Notes: a model not told the origin generated them from the letters alone. A stretch of DNA of 64,000 bases from Mucilaginibacter celer (GCF_003576455.2 NZ_CP032869.1:2728001-2792000); one strand, 5' to 3'; positions 42,093-51,976 are shown, numbered from the stretch's first letter. Translations and numbers: made by a program.

Positions 42093-43106
42093 TTAAAAAG
42101 TATGCTGCGGGCAGGTAACCTTATAGCGGTTATTAAGCAGGATACCAAGCACAATCTCATGCGAGCCATGACTTACTGTGTTCAGGGCAGATGTAGTAAA
42201 ATCGTACGAATAGCCAACATTGATTAACGAACTTAAGTTAAACCCAACCAAAGCCGCATACGAATCATTCCGCCTGTACGACCCTCCTATCCAAAACTTA
42301 TCCTGGAACGACATCTTCATATTCACATCAAAAGTAACCGGAACCGGCGCTATGAATTTTAATAAGGCCGATGGCATAAGGGTAATATCTTCAGATACAA
42401 AAAGCTTTACACCGCCTGTTACAAAATAATGAGGCACTGTTTTATTTTGCACACTGCTTGTTGAAGTGGTTATGTACAAATTTTGAGGCAGAATTTGCTG
42501 CGCCGACACGCCAAAAAAGTAATTTGAAGAATAAGCCCAGACACCTATACCCAAATCCGGTTTCCATTGGCTTCCTGCCAGATCCCTAATTGTCGGGTCA
42601 TCGGCAACTGCCGGATTCAGTTTCGATTTATCAATCATATTATGGCTAAACCCTCCGGAAACACCTACCGCAAGATTCAGCTTTTCGGTTATGCCCAGGT
42701 GATAGGCATAGGTTGCATCGATATTGGTTTGCGAAATAGGACCTGTTTTATCAGATACGATAGTTAAACCAACACCGTGATGCGGTTCGGCAGCCATATA
42801 GTTTTGAGTGTATGCCCTGCTTGAGGGGTTGAGTCCTCCGCCTGCGGGAAAAGCCGTGGCATCTCCCTGTAAAAAATTATTGCCGATAGGCGCGTTTATA
42901 CTAAAGTACGACGTTACCGGTGCACCGTCAAGGCCCGTCCACTGGCTGCGGTAGCCCAGCTTTACATCGGTATAGTTTTCAATACCGCTTAGGGCAGGGT
43001 TTAACAGGTAATTATTGAAAACGTACTGCGTGTATTGCGGCCGTTGTTGAGCCCTTGAAAATTGTGCGGCTAAGGCAAATGTGATAATGTATAAAATTCT
43101 TTTCAT
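42093..43106 (-). CDS. PorP/SprF-family T9SS outer-membrane protein
   Basis: 337 residues with signal peptide (MKRILYIITFALAAQFSRAQ) and the family opening QRPQYTQYVFNNYLLNPALSGIENY. The rest is a beta-barrel of the PorP/SprF family (GYRSQWTGLDGAPVTSYFSI, GVGLTIVSDKTGPISQT). In gliding Bacteroidota, SprF is the partner needed for secretion of SprB, and many genomes pair such a gene with a long PKD or adhesin gene. Here it lies two bases after the 1188-residue type B sorting-domain protein, so it is probably the dedicated outer-membrane partner of that protein. Confidence 0.92.
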   Translation of the reverse strand: MKRILYIITFALAAQFSRAQQRPQYTQYVFNNYLLNPALSGIENYTDVKLGYRSQWTGLDGAPVTSYFSINAPIGNNFLQGDATAFPAGGGLNPSSRAYTQNYMAAEPHHGVGLTIVSDKTGPISQTNIDATYAYHLGITEKLNLAVGVSGGFSHNMIDKSKLNPAVADDPTIRDLAGSQWKPDLGIGVWAYSSNYFFGVSAQQILPQNLYITTSTSSVQNKTVPHYFVTGGVKLFVSEDITLMPSALLKFIAPVPVTFDVNMKMSFQDKFWIGGSYRRNDSYAALVGFNLSSLINVGYSYDFTTSALNTVSHGSHEIVLGILLNNRYKVTCPQHTF

Positions 43107-43108
43107 TA

Positions 43109-46100
43109 CTATCTGATAATGGTTACGTTACCCGCAATAACCTGCCGGCCATTTTTGGGATCGATAATATAATAGTACGTTCCGGGAGGCAGGTATGTGC
43201 CGTTAAAACGACCATCCCAGGGCGTGCTATAACCAATTGACGAATATACCCTTTCTCCGTATCTGTTGTATACATCTACCCTATTATTTGGATAACTTTG
43301 CAAATATTTAACATCCCAAACATCATTTACCCCATCACCGTTGGGTGTAAAGGCCGATGGAACCACCAAAAACTTCAAAACTTTTACAAATACCGAAGCC
43401 TCGGCTGTACAACCATGCGCCGATGTAACGGTTAGATGATAAGTAACATCTTCTTTAGGGCTTGCCGTTGGGTTGGCTATGTCATCATGATCCAGCCCTG
43501 TTGCCGGGTACCATTTATAACTCAGGTTTTGATCGGTTACCAATGGTTTTAAAACGTGTTTAGTACCCTCAAGCATGGTAAAGTCATCGCCAAGTGAAAC
43601 AACCGGCGGCGAATCGACCGTAATTTGTTGTATTACCGTGTCTGCACAGCTGTTTTGGGCGGTATAAATATACCGGATCTCAAAAGTACCTGCACCAGCG
43701 GCAGCCGGATCAAACACGCCTGTGCTGCTCACTCCCCTGCCCGAGAAAATACCATTGCCAGCCGGCCCATCTAATTGAGGTAGGAAAGAATATGCAGGCG
43801 ATTCGAGGCAAAAAACAGGAGCAGGATTAAAGGTGATTACCGGTGAGGCTTTTAAAACCAGGGGCACACTGGCAATATCAAAACACGTAGTACCCGAATA
43901 GGCAGCCACCTTTACTGTTACGTTACGCGTACCCTGGGTAAATAAAGGGTATTTATATCTTAAACGCTGCCCATCAACAGGGTGATCATAAACCACCATC
44001 GTTGCCGGATCGGATGCATCGTAAGTTACCTCGAGCTTAGTAACCTGGCCGTAATTAGCGGTTGAATGATTTTCGAAAAAAACCTCACGGCTGCTGCATA
44101 AATCGGCGGGGTTTAGCACGGTTAAAGCAGCCTTGAGTGTGCTGCCGTTAATGGTTAATGACTTAGACGCTGAAGTAATTGAGCAACCGTTTTTTGACGT
44201 TACCGTTAAGCTTACCTGGTACATACCTGCACCATAGCGATGTACCGGATTTTTTTGGTTTGATGTATTCGGATTACCTGGCGTTGCCGCAGGATCACCA
44301 AAATTCCATTCATAACTAAAATCGGCCTCAGTGCCATCGGCAATATTGCTTTGATTAGTGAATTGGGCAAAATCTCCCTCGCAGGCATCTGGTAATGAAA
44401 AATCAACAACAGGCACCGGAAAAACAGTTACCGGATGGATGGTAACATCGCTTGCACAATTGTTGTTATCAGTTACCGTTAATTTAACCACGTAATCGCC
44501 TGCTTTGGTAAACAGGTGCTTAAAGGGAATTGCATCCGTCCGGGTTTCAACTGGTGTGCCATCACCAAAATCCCATTGCCGGCTTACTATGTTGCTTTCT
44601 GTGGAAGTTGAATTATCTGTAAAGGTAACATCCTGCCCTACACATGCCGTAGCCGCATCAAAAATAGCGACAGGCAATATACTGATATGAACTTTTATCG
44701 GCAGCGACGATTCTCCGCAACCATTTTCATTGATTGCAAAAAGGCTTACATTGTAATCGCCCGGTTTTGAAAACTTATGGGTGGGGTTTTGTACCACATC
44801 AGTACTACCATCACCAAAATCCCAATGCCAGGTTTTTATTTCGCGTGTGCCCGAGGTTGTTCTATCTGTAAACTGCACGGTACTGCCAAAGCAGGTATTG
44901 GCATAGTCAAAAGTCACCACCGGCGGTTTGGAGATATTAAAATCAAACTCAATTTCCTCGTTCGATCCGCATTCGTCGGCAACGGGGTTAAAAACTGTTG
45001 CCACTACGCTGTAATCTCCATCCGTATACTCGTGCTCATCTACCGGGCACTCGTAGGTATAAAGCACCTTTTGATCTTTAACCACCGACCCTGTGGGCGT
45101 TGGATTATCAACCACGATAGGGGCCGAACCATCTTTCAAATCCCATGTAATTTTAGGGGTTTGGTATGGTATAGTAAGCTGTAGCTTATAATCTGTATTT
45201 GTGCAGCCGTTTAAGGTTACGCTTTTATTGTTTGGATTAATCAAAGCAATAAATTCGTTCAGATCTTTAAGGTTGGTACCTGCTGCATACCCGTACGATT
45301 CCTTTTGCCCGAAACCATAAGCAATAGCATTAAAACCATCAGATGCTTTAATGTTGTGCACCCCGGCATCAACGTTAATTTGAGCATACGAGTATCCGGG
45401 AGCTCCGGGCATCACCATAAAATTTGTGTATGACGCTCCATCCAGTGAAAAAGTTGGCACAGCTGCCGATTTGATAATTACGTTAATATAATTTGAGGTA
45501 ATATTAAAATTACCCGTCGAATTGAGGGTAACATGATCAAGCGTTTGTTCAATGGGTGTTAAATAGATCATTTCAGGATCGCCCACATCGCCGGAAGCCA
45601 GCTGGCAATTGCTGGTATTGGTTTCGCCCTGTGTTACTGCATATTGAACAACCTGCACTGGTTTATCGGCCGAAATAACGTTAGGTGCCGACGATGTAAA
45701 CTCATAAAACAGCCCGTTTATCTGGATAGGATTGCCGTTGATGGTGACCATTGTACCGGGCGAAGCTGCCACCACCCGGATCACATCATAAATACGGCTT
45801 TTTAGCGGCACCGTGATATAATTTTTCCCCCATACCGAGAGCGGATAAACCTGCTGAAAAAGGTTATCAGATGAACCATTAATACCCTGGCAACCGATAC
45901 TTATTTTTGAACTGCCCGAAAAAACTGCAATTTTTTTACAGGTACCCGATGCCGATACAATTGATTTCACCCGCGTGCCCGTCAAATCGGTGGAAGAAAG
46001 GGCCTGGTAAACCTCGCCTTTTTTTAAATTTAAGGTAAAGGGCGCGCCGGCCGGCGTACCATCAAGCAAAGTTTGTGAGGGGGTAACTTCAACAGTAGTA

Positions 46101-46675
46101 TTATCCTCTGTGGCAATAACCGCGAAGGTTGAGTAAGAGGGTCGGCCTTCTCCCCCGCCGCCGCCGTTTCCGCCGCCCCCACCTCCTCCTCCGGTATTAT
46201 TGGAGTTTGAGATCTGCTCATAGTTGATGGAGAGATAATCTTTCCCCAACGTATTAACAGGCAGCAACAAAGTAGCGCCCGAAACGGCACTTGCAAAAAT
46301 ATGAGCATAAACAGCAACAGGTTTAGCCGACCGGATGTGGATGGCTTTTAAAAAAGTACCTTGTCCTGCTAAAAACGCACTTGCAGGGATTGTAACAGAG
46401 GTTACATTTTTGGGAGTGATCCGGAACGTACCTAAAAGCGTACCGTCGGTTATTTCGACAGTTGCAGCGGTCTTTACATCAGATGTAATATAAAGCTGCA
46501 TCTGGCTGCCGCCGGCAATAGAACCCGGTAGCCCCGCTGCACCATTAACATGGGCCATATACGCAGTATAAAACTCGGTACCCTGGTTTGTTGAACCCTG
46601 CGCAAGCACGTACAAATTAAAATATAACAGCGTAACAGCCGTAATTAACGACCGTAAAAAACCGGTTCTGCTCAA
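43109..46675 (-). CDS. Large PKD-repeat surface protein with T9SS type B sorting domain
   Basis: 1188 residues starting at a TTG (46675): an in-frame stop lies just upstream and no ATG precedes the signal peptide (LITAVTLLYFNLYVLAQG). The N-terminal part resembles the IgGFc-binding N-domain (GTEFYTAYMAHVNG, LPVNTLGKDYLSINY), interrupted by a low-complexity Gly run near residue 160. The middle has several PKD domains with WHWDFGDGS-type cores (WDFGDGTPVETRT, YEWNFGDPAA). The C-terminus is a gliding motility-associated type B domain (VPSAFTPNGDGVNDVWDVK ... YNRYGERVYSS). The predicted role is a surface adhesin exported with the adjacent SprF-like protein. Confidence 0.9.
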   Translation of the reverse strand: MSRTGFLRSLITAVTLLYFNLYVLAQGSTNQGTEFYTAYMAHVNGAAGLPGSIAGGSQMQLYITSDVKTAATVEITDGTLLGTFRITPKNVTSVTIPASAFLAGQGTFLKAIHIRSAKPVAVYAHIFASAVSGATLLLPVNTLGKDYLSINYEQISNSNNTGGGGGGGGNGGGGGEGRPSYSTFAVIATEDNTTVEVTPSQTLLDGTPAGAPFTLNLKKGEVYQALSSTDLTGTRVKSIVSASGTCKKIAVFSGSSKISIGCQGINGSSDNLFQQVYPLSVWGKNYITVPLKSRIYDVIRVVAASPGTMVTINGNPIQINGLFYEFTSSAPNVISADKPVQVVQYAVTQGETNTSNCQLASGDVGDPEMIYLTPIEQTLDHVTLNSTGNFNITSNYINVIIKSAAVPTFSLDGASYTNFMVMPGAPGYSYAQINVDAGVHNIKASDGFNAIAYGFGQKESYGYAAGTNLKDLNEFIALINPNNKSVTLNGCTNTDYKLQLTIPYQTPKITWDLKDGSAPIVVDNPTPTGSVVKDQKVLYTYECPVDEHEYTDGDYSVVATVFNPVADECGSNEEIEFDFNISKPPVVTFDYANTCFGSTVQFTDRTTSGTREIKTWHWDFGDGSTDVVQNPTHKFSKPGDYNVSLFAINENGCGESSLPIKVHISILPVAIFDAATACVGQDVTFTDNSTSTESNIVSRQWDFGDGTPVETRTDAIPFKHLFTKAGDYVVKLTVTDNNNCASDVTIHPVTVFPVPVVDFSLPDACEGDFAQFTNQSNIADGTEADFSYEWNFGDPAATPGNPNTSNQKNPVHRYGAGMYQVSLTVTSKNGCSITSASKSLTINGSTLKAALTVLNPADLCSSREVFFENHSTANYGQVTKLEVTYDASDPATMVVYDHPVDGQRLRYKYPLFTQGTRNVTVKVAAYSGTTCFDIASVPLVLKASPVITFNPAPVFCLESPAYSFLPQLDGPAGNGIFSGRGVSSTGVFDPAAAGAGTFEIRYIYTAQNSCADTVIQQITVDSPPVVSLGDDFTMLEGTKHVLKPLVTDQNLSYKWYPATGLDHDDIANPTASPKEDVTYHLTVTSAHGCTAEASVFVKVLKFLVVPSAFTPNGDGVNDVWDVKYLQSYPNNRVDVYNRYGERVYSSIGYSTPWDGRFNGTYLPPGTYYYIIDPKNGRQVIAGNVTIIR

Positions 46676-46774
46676 AGGTGTTTAGTTGAATTTATTTTGA
46701 GAGCCTAAAGCTAACGGTTAAAAATACAAAAAACCTTTATTGCCAGTACGATGTGCTATGTAAAATAAACCGCG

Positions 46775-47224
46775 CTATTTATGGACTTTAGTAAGTTCGT
46801 AAGTGGCCTCGTACAGTTTGTAGGTTAGTTCGATATTATGTTTGCGCAGGTAATATACTTCGAGGGCATTTTTCAGCACCTGTTTTATATTTTGATTTTG
46901 CCAGGGTTTGGGCAGGCAGGCGTAAATCAAACCGTTGTTCATGGCTTCAAAAACCCCTTCCTCCCCCGGAAAACCGGTGAGTAAAATACGGATAACCCGC
47001 GGATAACTTTGCGCTGTGCTTTCAAAAAAACTGAGACCACCTGTACCCGGCATCAGCTGGCTTATCATCATTACCCCAACTTCGTGCTGGGCCAAAATAC
47101 TTCGCGCAATAACAACAGATTGCGCGGTGAAAACATTAAGCGATTTGCCGAATAAATTTTTAAAATCGTCAAGCCTGCTTACAGCATCATCAATATACAA
47201 TACACCCGCGTTTTCCTGGTTCAT
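46775..47224 (-). CDS. Stand-alone receiver domain protein lacking the phospho-acceptor Asp
   Basis: 149 residues with a response-regulator receiver fold: acidic pair D12-D13 (LYIDDAVS), switch Thr T83 (ILLTGFPG) and Lys K106 (CLPKPW). At the phosphorylation site, where the family has D-x-x-M-P, the sequence is S55-Q-L-M-P (VMMISQLMPGTGG), so the acceptor Asp is a Ser. A helical tail follows (YYLRKHNIELTYKLYEATYELTKVHK) but no output domain. The protein may act as a phosphorylation-independent pseudo-receiver. No histidine kinase is nearby. Confidence 0.85.
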   Translation of the reverse strand: MNQENAGVLYIDDAVSRLDDFKNLFGKSLNVFTAQSVVIARSILAQHEVGVMMISQLMPGTGGLSFFESTAQSYPRVIRILLTGFPGEEGVFEAMNNGLIYACLPKPWQNQNIKQVLKNALEVYYLRKHNIELTYKLYEATYELTKVHK

Positions 47225-47305
47225 TAAAAATAGGTTTATAAAGAGCTGTATAGCCCGTTTTTTTAAATTTAACGGGGAGCCCTTTAATAACCTAACAACT
47301 CAACC

Positions 47306-48010
47306 CTAAAAAAACTTATCAGGGTTTGGCACCAGGTTCAGAAATGATTCAAAATTCTCTTCGTAATGAGATTGATCGAGCTTATAATAAAAGGCCCCTT
47401 TTTTTGATGAGAGCTTATCTTTTTCGGGAAGTTTTACCAATAAACCGGTCGAGAGTAGTTTACGACTAAAGTTACGGTCATCAAATTTAGTTTGATAAAC
47501 CCCCTCATACAGAGCCTGTAACTGTGGGATGGTAAATTTTTCGGGAAGCAGCTGGAACAATATAGGGTGCAGGGCCGCCTTGTACCTGAGTTGTCTTTTA
47601 GCCAGCCGTACCATCTCGTTATGGTCAAAAATCAGGTCGGGCATTTCATCAAGCAAAAACCATTCGGGATGGTATTCTTCGCTCAGTTGTGCCTCATACT
47701 GGTGGATATCAATTAATGCAAAGTAAGCTATGGATAAAGTGCGCTCCACCGGGTCGCGTTCGGGCTTGCCAAACACCTGGAACTGCTCCATATAAACATT
47801 TTTAAGCCCGGTGCGCAATTCAAGTACACGATTGGCCGCATCTTCCGGAGATTCGGATGGTTTAATGAAACCACCTATCAGGCTCCATTTATGTTTTTCG
47901 GGTTCCAACCCACGCTGAACCAGCAATAATTTGATATTTGCACCGTCAAATCCAAATATAATACAATCTGTTGCAACTAAAATGCGCGTTTCGCCGCTGT
48001 ACTTATGCAT
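47306..48010 (-). CDS. Nudix-domain transcriptional regulator (NrtR/AraR-like)
   Basis: 234 residues. Residues 10-150 form a Nudix fold and residues 155-225 a winged helix (FTIPQLQALYEGVYQTKFDDRNFSRKLLSTGLL shows the helix-turn-helix). The Nudix box begins at G47 and keeps E53, R61 and G68, but the catalytic REUXEE core reads RVLELR, with V62, L65 and R66 replacing three Glu, so hydrolysis is unlikely and the Nudix fold probably binds a ligand. Bacteroidota relatives regulate sugar or NAD metabolism. No target operon is evident next to it. Confidence 0.85.
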   Translation of the reverse strand: MHKYSGETRILVATDCIIFGFDGANIKLLLVQRGLEPEKHKWSLIGGFIKPSESPEDAANRVLELRTGLKNVYMEQFQVFGKPERDPVERTLSIAYFALIDIHQYEAQLSEEYHPEWFLLDEMPDLIFDHNEMVRLAKRQLRYKAALHPILFQLLPEKFTIPQLQALYEGVYQTKFDDRNFSRKLLSTGLLVKLPEKDKLSSKKGAFYYKLDQSHYEENFESFLNLVPNPDKFF

Positions 48011-48160
48011 AACTTAGGTTAAGTTTATATGCAATGGTAAAAATAATTTAGCAATTATTTAGTGTAGATTGGACAACTATTTTATATCAATAGTAATTTG
48101 ATCTCATTGAATCAGGTTACATACGAATTCTAAAGTTTAATTATCACCGCGACTTTGTAT

Positions 48161-48243
48161 GAACCGGAATTTGGGGGAATTAGGGAATTGACAGAATGCT
48201 AAGCAAATTCTACAAATTCGTTAATTCCCCCAAATTCCGGTTC
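48161..48243. repeat. Perfect 22-bp inverted repeat
   Basis: The arm at 48161-48182, starting GAACCGGAATTTGGGGGAAT, is repeated as an exact reverse complement at 48222-48243, with a 39-nt AT-rich interior. It lies 10 nt past the stop of the ABC exporter gene ending at 48254. The perfect long arms are unusual for a simple terminator and suggest a mobile or dispersed palindromic element, though it may also terminate the exporter transcript. Confidence 0.75.
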
Positions 48244-48253
48244 AGACAATTGA

Positions 48254-50014
48254 TTAGCTAACCCTTTTTCCCTGCAATAACAAATCCATCGCATCATCAA
48301 AAGAGCCCGCCCTGATCACCTCGCCCGAGTTTACAAAGAAGATCTCATCGGCATTCTCAATGGTATTCAGCCTGTGGGCGATAATAACACGCGTAGTACT
48401 TTCGGGCAGTTTATCTAAAATATCGCTCAGTAATCGTTCGGTAATGGTATCAATATTGGCTGTGGCCTCATCCAAAATCAAAATCTCAGGATTGCGTAAA
48501 ACTGCCCGCATAAAGGCTATGAGCTGTTTTTGTCCTAAACTGATACTATCACCACCCGATAATACCCTGGTGTCCAGTCCCTCTTCAAAAATAGCCAGCA
48601 AGCTTCCCAAATTTGCATCACGAATTACCTGCTCCATTTGTTCGTTGGTATGATCTTTATAAAGTTCATTACCATACAGAATATTATCGCGTACCGTACC
48701 CGTAAACAGGAAAGGTTCCTGCAAAATAAAACCGATCTTTTGGCTGCGTTCTTCGGGTGTAAGCGTACGGATATCTTTACCGCCAAGCAGTACCAGACCT
48801 TTAGTTGGATCATACAAACGGGCTATTAATGAAGCTGTTGTAGTTTTACCGCCGCCCGTAGGCCCTACCAGGGCGTAGGTTTTACCCCGCTCCAGTTTAA
48901 AGCAGATATTATGCAAAATTTCCCGGCTTTCATCATAACTGAAATGCACATGTCTAAACTCCAGCAAACAGGCATCCGGTTCATTAACACCGGCCGGCAA
49001 TACAGGCAAATTACTTTCGAGCGAGAGGATCTGCGAGATCCTGTCCCAGCCGGCCATTGCGGTTTGAAAGTTGGTCCACAGTGCGGCTAATTGCCGCAAA
49101 GGGTTATAAAAGTTAGTTGCGTACGATAAGTAACTCACCATTAAGCCGATAGAGAACATACCTTTACTGATAAGGTAAATACCAAAGCACAGCACTATCA
49201 ACTGCGCCATGCTGGCAAACAGGCCGTACACCGGCACAAACACGTTATTGGCCAAGCCAGCACCTATAGCTGTTTTATAATTGTCTGTATTGGCTTCCTC
49301 AAAACGCTTTCTGAAATAGTCGCGGCGGTTAAAGGCGATGATCACTTTAAAATTATTCAGGCTTTCCTGAATCTCGGCGCTAAGCCCGCCTGTACTTTTC
49401 AGGTTGGCAGCGTTTTTACTTTTTATCCAGGGAGATAAGGCAAGTGTTAAAAAAAGGATCAGCAGTGATGGTGCTAAAGCGGCTGCCCCTAACTCAAAAT
49501 TAATCACCAATAAAAAAATCCCCGCACCTATCATGGTGGAGATGTTGCCAATAAACTGCATTAGTGATTGCGAAAAAAACTGGTTAAGCTTATCAGTATC
49601 GTTATTTACCCTCGATATCAAATCGCCCGCTTTGTTTTGGTTAAAGAAGGCCACAGGCAGTTGCTGCAGTTTATTAAAGATGGAATTACGCAAGGTAAAC
49701 AGCATGCGCTGCCCTACCCCGCCCATCAGCGTGGTTTGCTTGTAACTGGTAAATAAGGCCGTAGCGTACATGGCTAATAAGATGGCCGCATTACGGAGTA
49801 CGCCGTCAAAATTTTTATGCTGTACATAGTTATCAATGGTGTGCCCTATAATAAGCGGGCCAAGCAAATTGAGCGCCGAATTGGCAATAATGATGAAAAA
49901 CGCGATAATAAGCGTAGGCTTCTCGTGCGCTATCAGTTGCAGCAGCTTTTTAAGCCCTGCCATGGTTGAGGTTTTTTGCTGATTTTTGCTTAGCTGGTTA
50001 AGATCGTAGTTCAT
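48254..50014 (-). CDS. ABC exporter half-transporter, subunit with non-canonical signature
   Basis: 586 residues: N-terminal permease (about 30-320, six hydrophobic segments) and C-terminal ATPase. Walker A GPTGGGKTT, Walker B LILDEATANID and switch His IIAHRLNT are intact, but the signature reads SGGDSISLGQKQ in place of LSGGQ. Together with the neighbour's Walker B change this fits one subunit of a heterodimeric exporter with one weak ATP site. It follows the 584-residue subunit by 41 nt on the same strand and a MarR regulator is divergent. Likely a drug or lipid exporter. Confidence 0.9.
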   Translation of the reverse strand: MNYDLNQLSKNQQKTSTMAGLKKLLQLIAHEKPTLIIAFFIIIANSALNLLGPLIIGHTIDNYVQHKNFDGVLRNAAILLAMYATALFTSYKQTTLMGGVGQRMLFTLRNSIFNKLQQLPVAFFNQNKAGDLISRVNNDTDKLNQFFSQSLMQFIGNISTMIGAGIFLLVINFELGAAALAPSLLILFLTLALSPWIKSKNAANLKSTGGLSAEIQESLNNFKVIIAFNRRDYFRKRFEEANTDNYKTAIGAGLANNVFVPVYGLFASMAQLIVLCFGIYLISKGMFSIGLMVSYLSYATNFYNPLRQLAALWTNFQTAMAGWDRISQILSLESNLPVLPAGVNEPDACLLEFRHVHFSYDESREILHNICFKLERGKTYALVGPTGGGKTTTASLIARLYDPTKGLVLLGGKDIRTLTPEERSQKIGFILQEPFLFTGTVRDNILYGNELYKDHTNEQMEQVIRDANLGSLLAIFEEGLDTRVLSGGDSISLGQKQLIAFMRAVLRNPEILILDEATANIDTITERLLSDILDKLPESTTRVIIAHRLNTIENADEIFFVNSGEVIRAGSFDDAMDLLLQGKRVS

Positions 50015-50055
50015 TTTTTTTTCGATATATATTTATCTGCTCTTAACTTCAAAAT

Positions 50056-51810
50056 TTAATGGGTAATACCCTGTTCGTAGTTGCTGGTGCTTTGCTGCGA
50101 ATTAAAAATCTGCACATAATCGGGACTGGTTTTCATCAGTTCATCATGCACGCCGCGGGCAACTATTTCGCCCTGCATCAATAGTATAATCTGGTCGTAA
50201 TGCTCAACAGAGGCTATTTTTTGCGTTACCGAGATAAGCGTTAAACCCGGATAGTTTTTCTGGATATTGGCCAATATTTTCCGCTCGGTATTGTTATCAA
50301 CACGTGCCGTAAAATCATCCAGTAACAAAACTTTAGGATTAACCGCCAAAGCCCTCGCCAGCATAATCCGCTGTTTTTGTCCGCCCGAAAGGCTCGAGCC
50401 GCGTTCTGAAACTATGGTGTTTAACTTATCAGGCAAACCATCAATAAAAGTGCTTAACTCGGCTGTTTCGATGGCTTTTTGTAAAGATTCATCGGTAACC
50501 GTATCGCTAAAAGCAATGTTTTCACGGATACTCATATTAAAGATAATGCTGTCCTGGAAAACAAAACCAACCTGCCGGTGGAAAGCTTCGCTATCATACT
50601 CGGCAATGGTTTTGCCATCAAACATAATTTTGCCCGTTGTGCTGTTGATAAGCCCGGTAAGCAGGTACAGCAATTGGGTTTTCCCGGCAGATGTTGGGCC
50701 GATGATGGCAATTTTTGATCCGGCCGCCACTTTAAATGATATGTTTTTCAGTACCGATTTTTGCCCGTAGGTAATAGTAACATCTTCCATTTCCACATCA
50801 CCGCGCAGGGTATCTTTAATTTTCCCGCCTTCTATAACATCAGGCGCATCAAGTACCACGCTGATTCGGGTAAACGAAGCGCTGGCCTGTGCTATCAGGT
50901 TACTCATAAATCCCAAAATAAATATCGGGAATATCAGCAGCGACAAATAACTGTTAAAAGCAGCGAAACTGCCCAGGCTCATGCTGCCGTTTATTACAAA
51001 ATGTCCGCCCATTACCAAAATGGTAAGTGCTGCCATATTTGCGGTAAACGTTACAATTGGAATGAGGCCAGAGAAAAATCCGAGAATGCGTAAACCATAA
51101 TCCTTAGCCTCGGTATTGGCTAACAAAAATTTATTGTATTCCAGCTGCTGTGAGTTGATTACCCTGATAAGTGCCGAACCAAGGATGCTCTCGTTAATTA
51201 CCTTATTTAACTGATCAATAACACCACGGCTTTTAATAAACAGGGCACGCACTTTTTTTAGCACGTATGCAAAAGTACCGCCAATAACAGGAATAATAGC
51301 GATAACCGCCAGCGCCAGTTTCCAGTTAATCAGCATCAGCATCACGCTGCAACCGATAATAATAAACAAGGATGAGATAATGGATACCAAAGCCTGCGAA
51401 ACAAACAGTTTGATCGAATCTACATCGGCAGTTAAATTGGTTAACAGTTTGGATGGATTGGCCTGCTCGATAAAAACCGAGCTTTGACGCGAGATTTTAT
51501 CTGATAAACGCCTGCGCAGATCGCGGGCCACCCGTTCGGAGGCGTATGTTTGGATAATTGTTTGCAAACCGGCAAACAAAAACACCAGCACAGCTGCTAT
51601 TAAAAATTTAACAACGATATCGCCCAGTATAAATTTATGCGCCGAATATGCATCGATACCACTTGCTATAACCTTGGGCAGCCAAAGGTTAATGGCATTG
51701 CCAAAAAGCGCAAATAATAACAATAATGCTACAAGGCCCTTATAGGGTACCAACAGGCTGAATACACTGGGTGGTTTTGGGGTTGCTTTCTTTGTATGAT
51801 CGGGTTGCAT
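50056..51810 (-). CDS. ABC exporter half-transporter, subunit with degenerate Walker B
   Basis: 584 residues, permease plus ATPase. The signature LSGGQKQRIMLARAL is canonical and Walker A is GPTSAGKTQ, but Walker B is LLLDDFTARVD, where the catalytic Glu is replaced by Asp. The switch position reads SVTQKIAS, without the usual His. These are the hallmarks of the degenerate site in heterodimeric exporters such as TM287/288. First gene of the exporter pair, transcribed away from the MarR regulator, whose promoter region it shares. Confidence 0.9.
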   Translation of the reverse strand: MQPDHTKKATPKPPSVFSLLVPYKGLVALLLLFALFGNAINLWLPKVIASGIDAYSAHKFILGDIVVKFLIAAVLVFLFAGLQTIIQTYASERVARDLRRRLSDKISRQSSVFIEQANPSKLLTNLTADVDSIKLFVSQALVSIISSLFIIIGCSVMLMLINWKLALAVIAIIPVIGGTFAYVLKKVRALFIKSRGVIDQLNKVINESILGSALIRVINSQQLEYNKFLLANTEAKDYGLRILGFFSGLIPIVTFTANMAALTILVMGGHFVINGSMSLGSFAAFNSYLSLLIFPIFILGFMSNLIAQASASFTRISVVLDAPDVIEGGKIKDTLRGDVEMEDVTITYGQKSVLKNISFKVAAGSKIAIIGPTSAGKTQLLYLLTGLINSTTGKIMFDGKTIAEYDSEAFHRQVGFVFQDSIIFNMSIRENIAFSDTVTDESLQKAIETAELSTFIDGLPDKLNTIVSERGSSLSGGQKQRIMLARALAVNPKVLLLDDFTARVDNNTERKILANIQKNYPGLTLISVTQKIASVEHYDQIILLMQGEIVARGVHDELMKTSPDYVQIFNSQQSTSNYEQGITH

Positions 51811-51976
51811 AATTCTCTGTTTTTAGGCTGGCTTTTTACTCAACCGCCTGTTATTTGATGTGACGATTGAGCGGACAAAACATTTTTTGTCCTTGTTAAA
51901 ATTATCGAAATAAATTGGATTGAAGCTTTTTTAATGGCTCAACGCATATTTCAATTCAGAAACAATTAAACAAATA

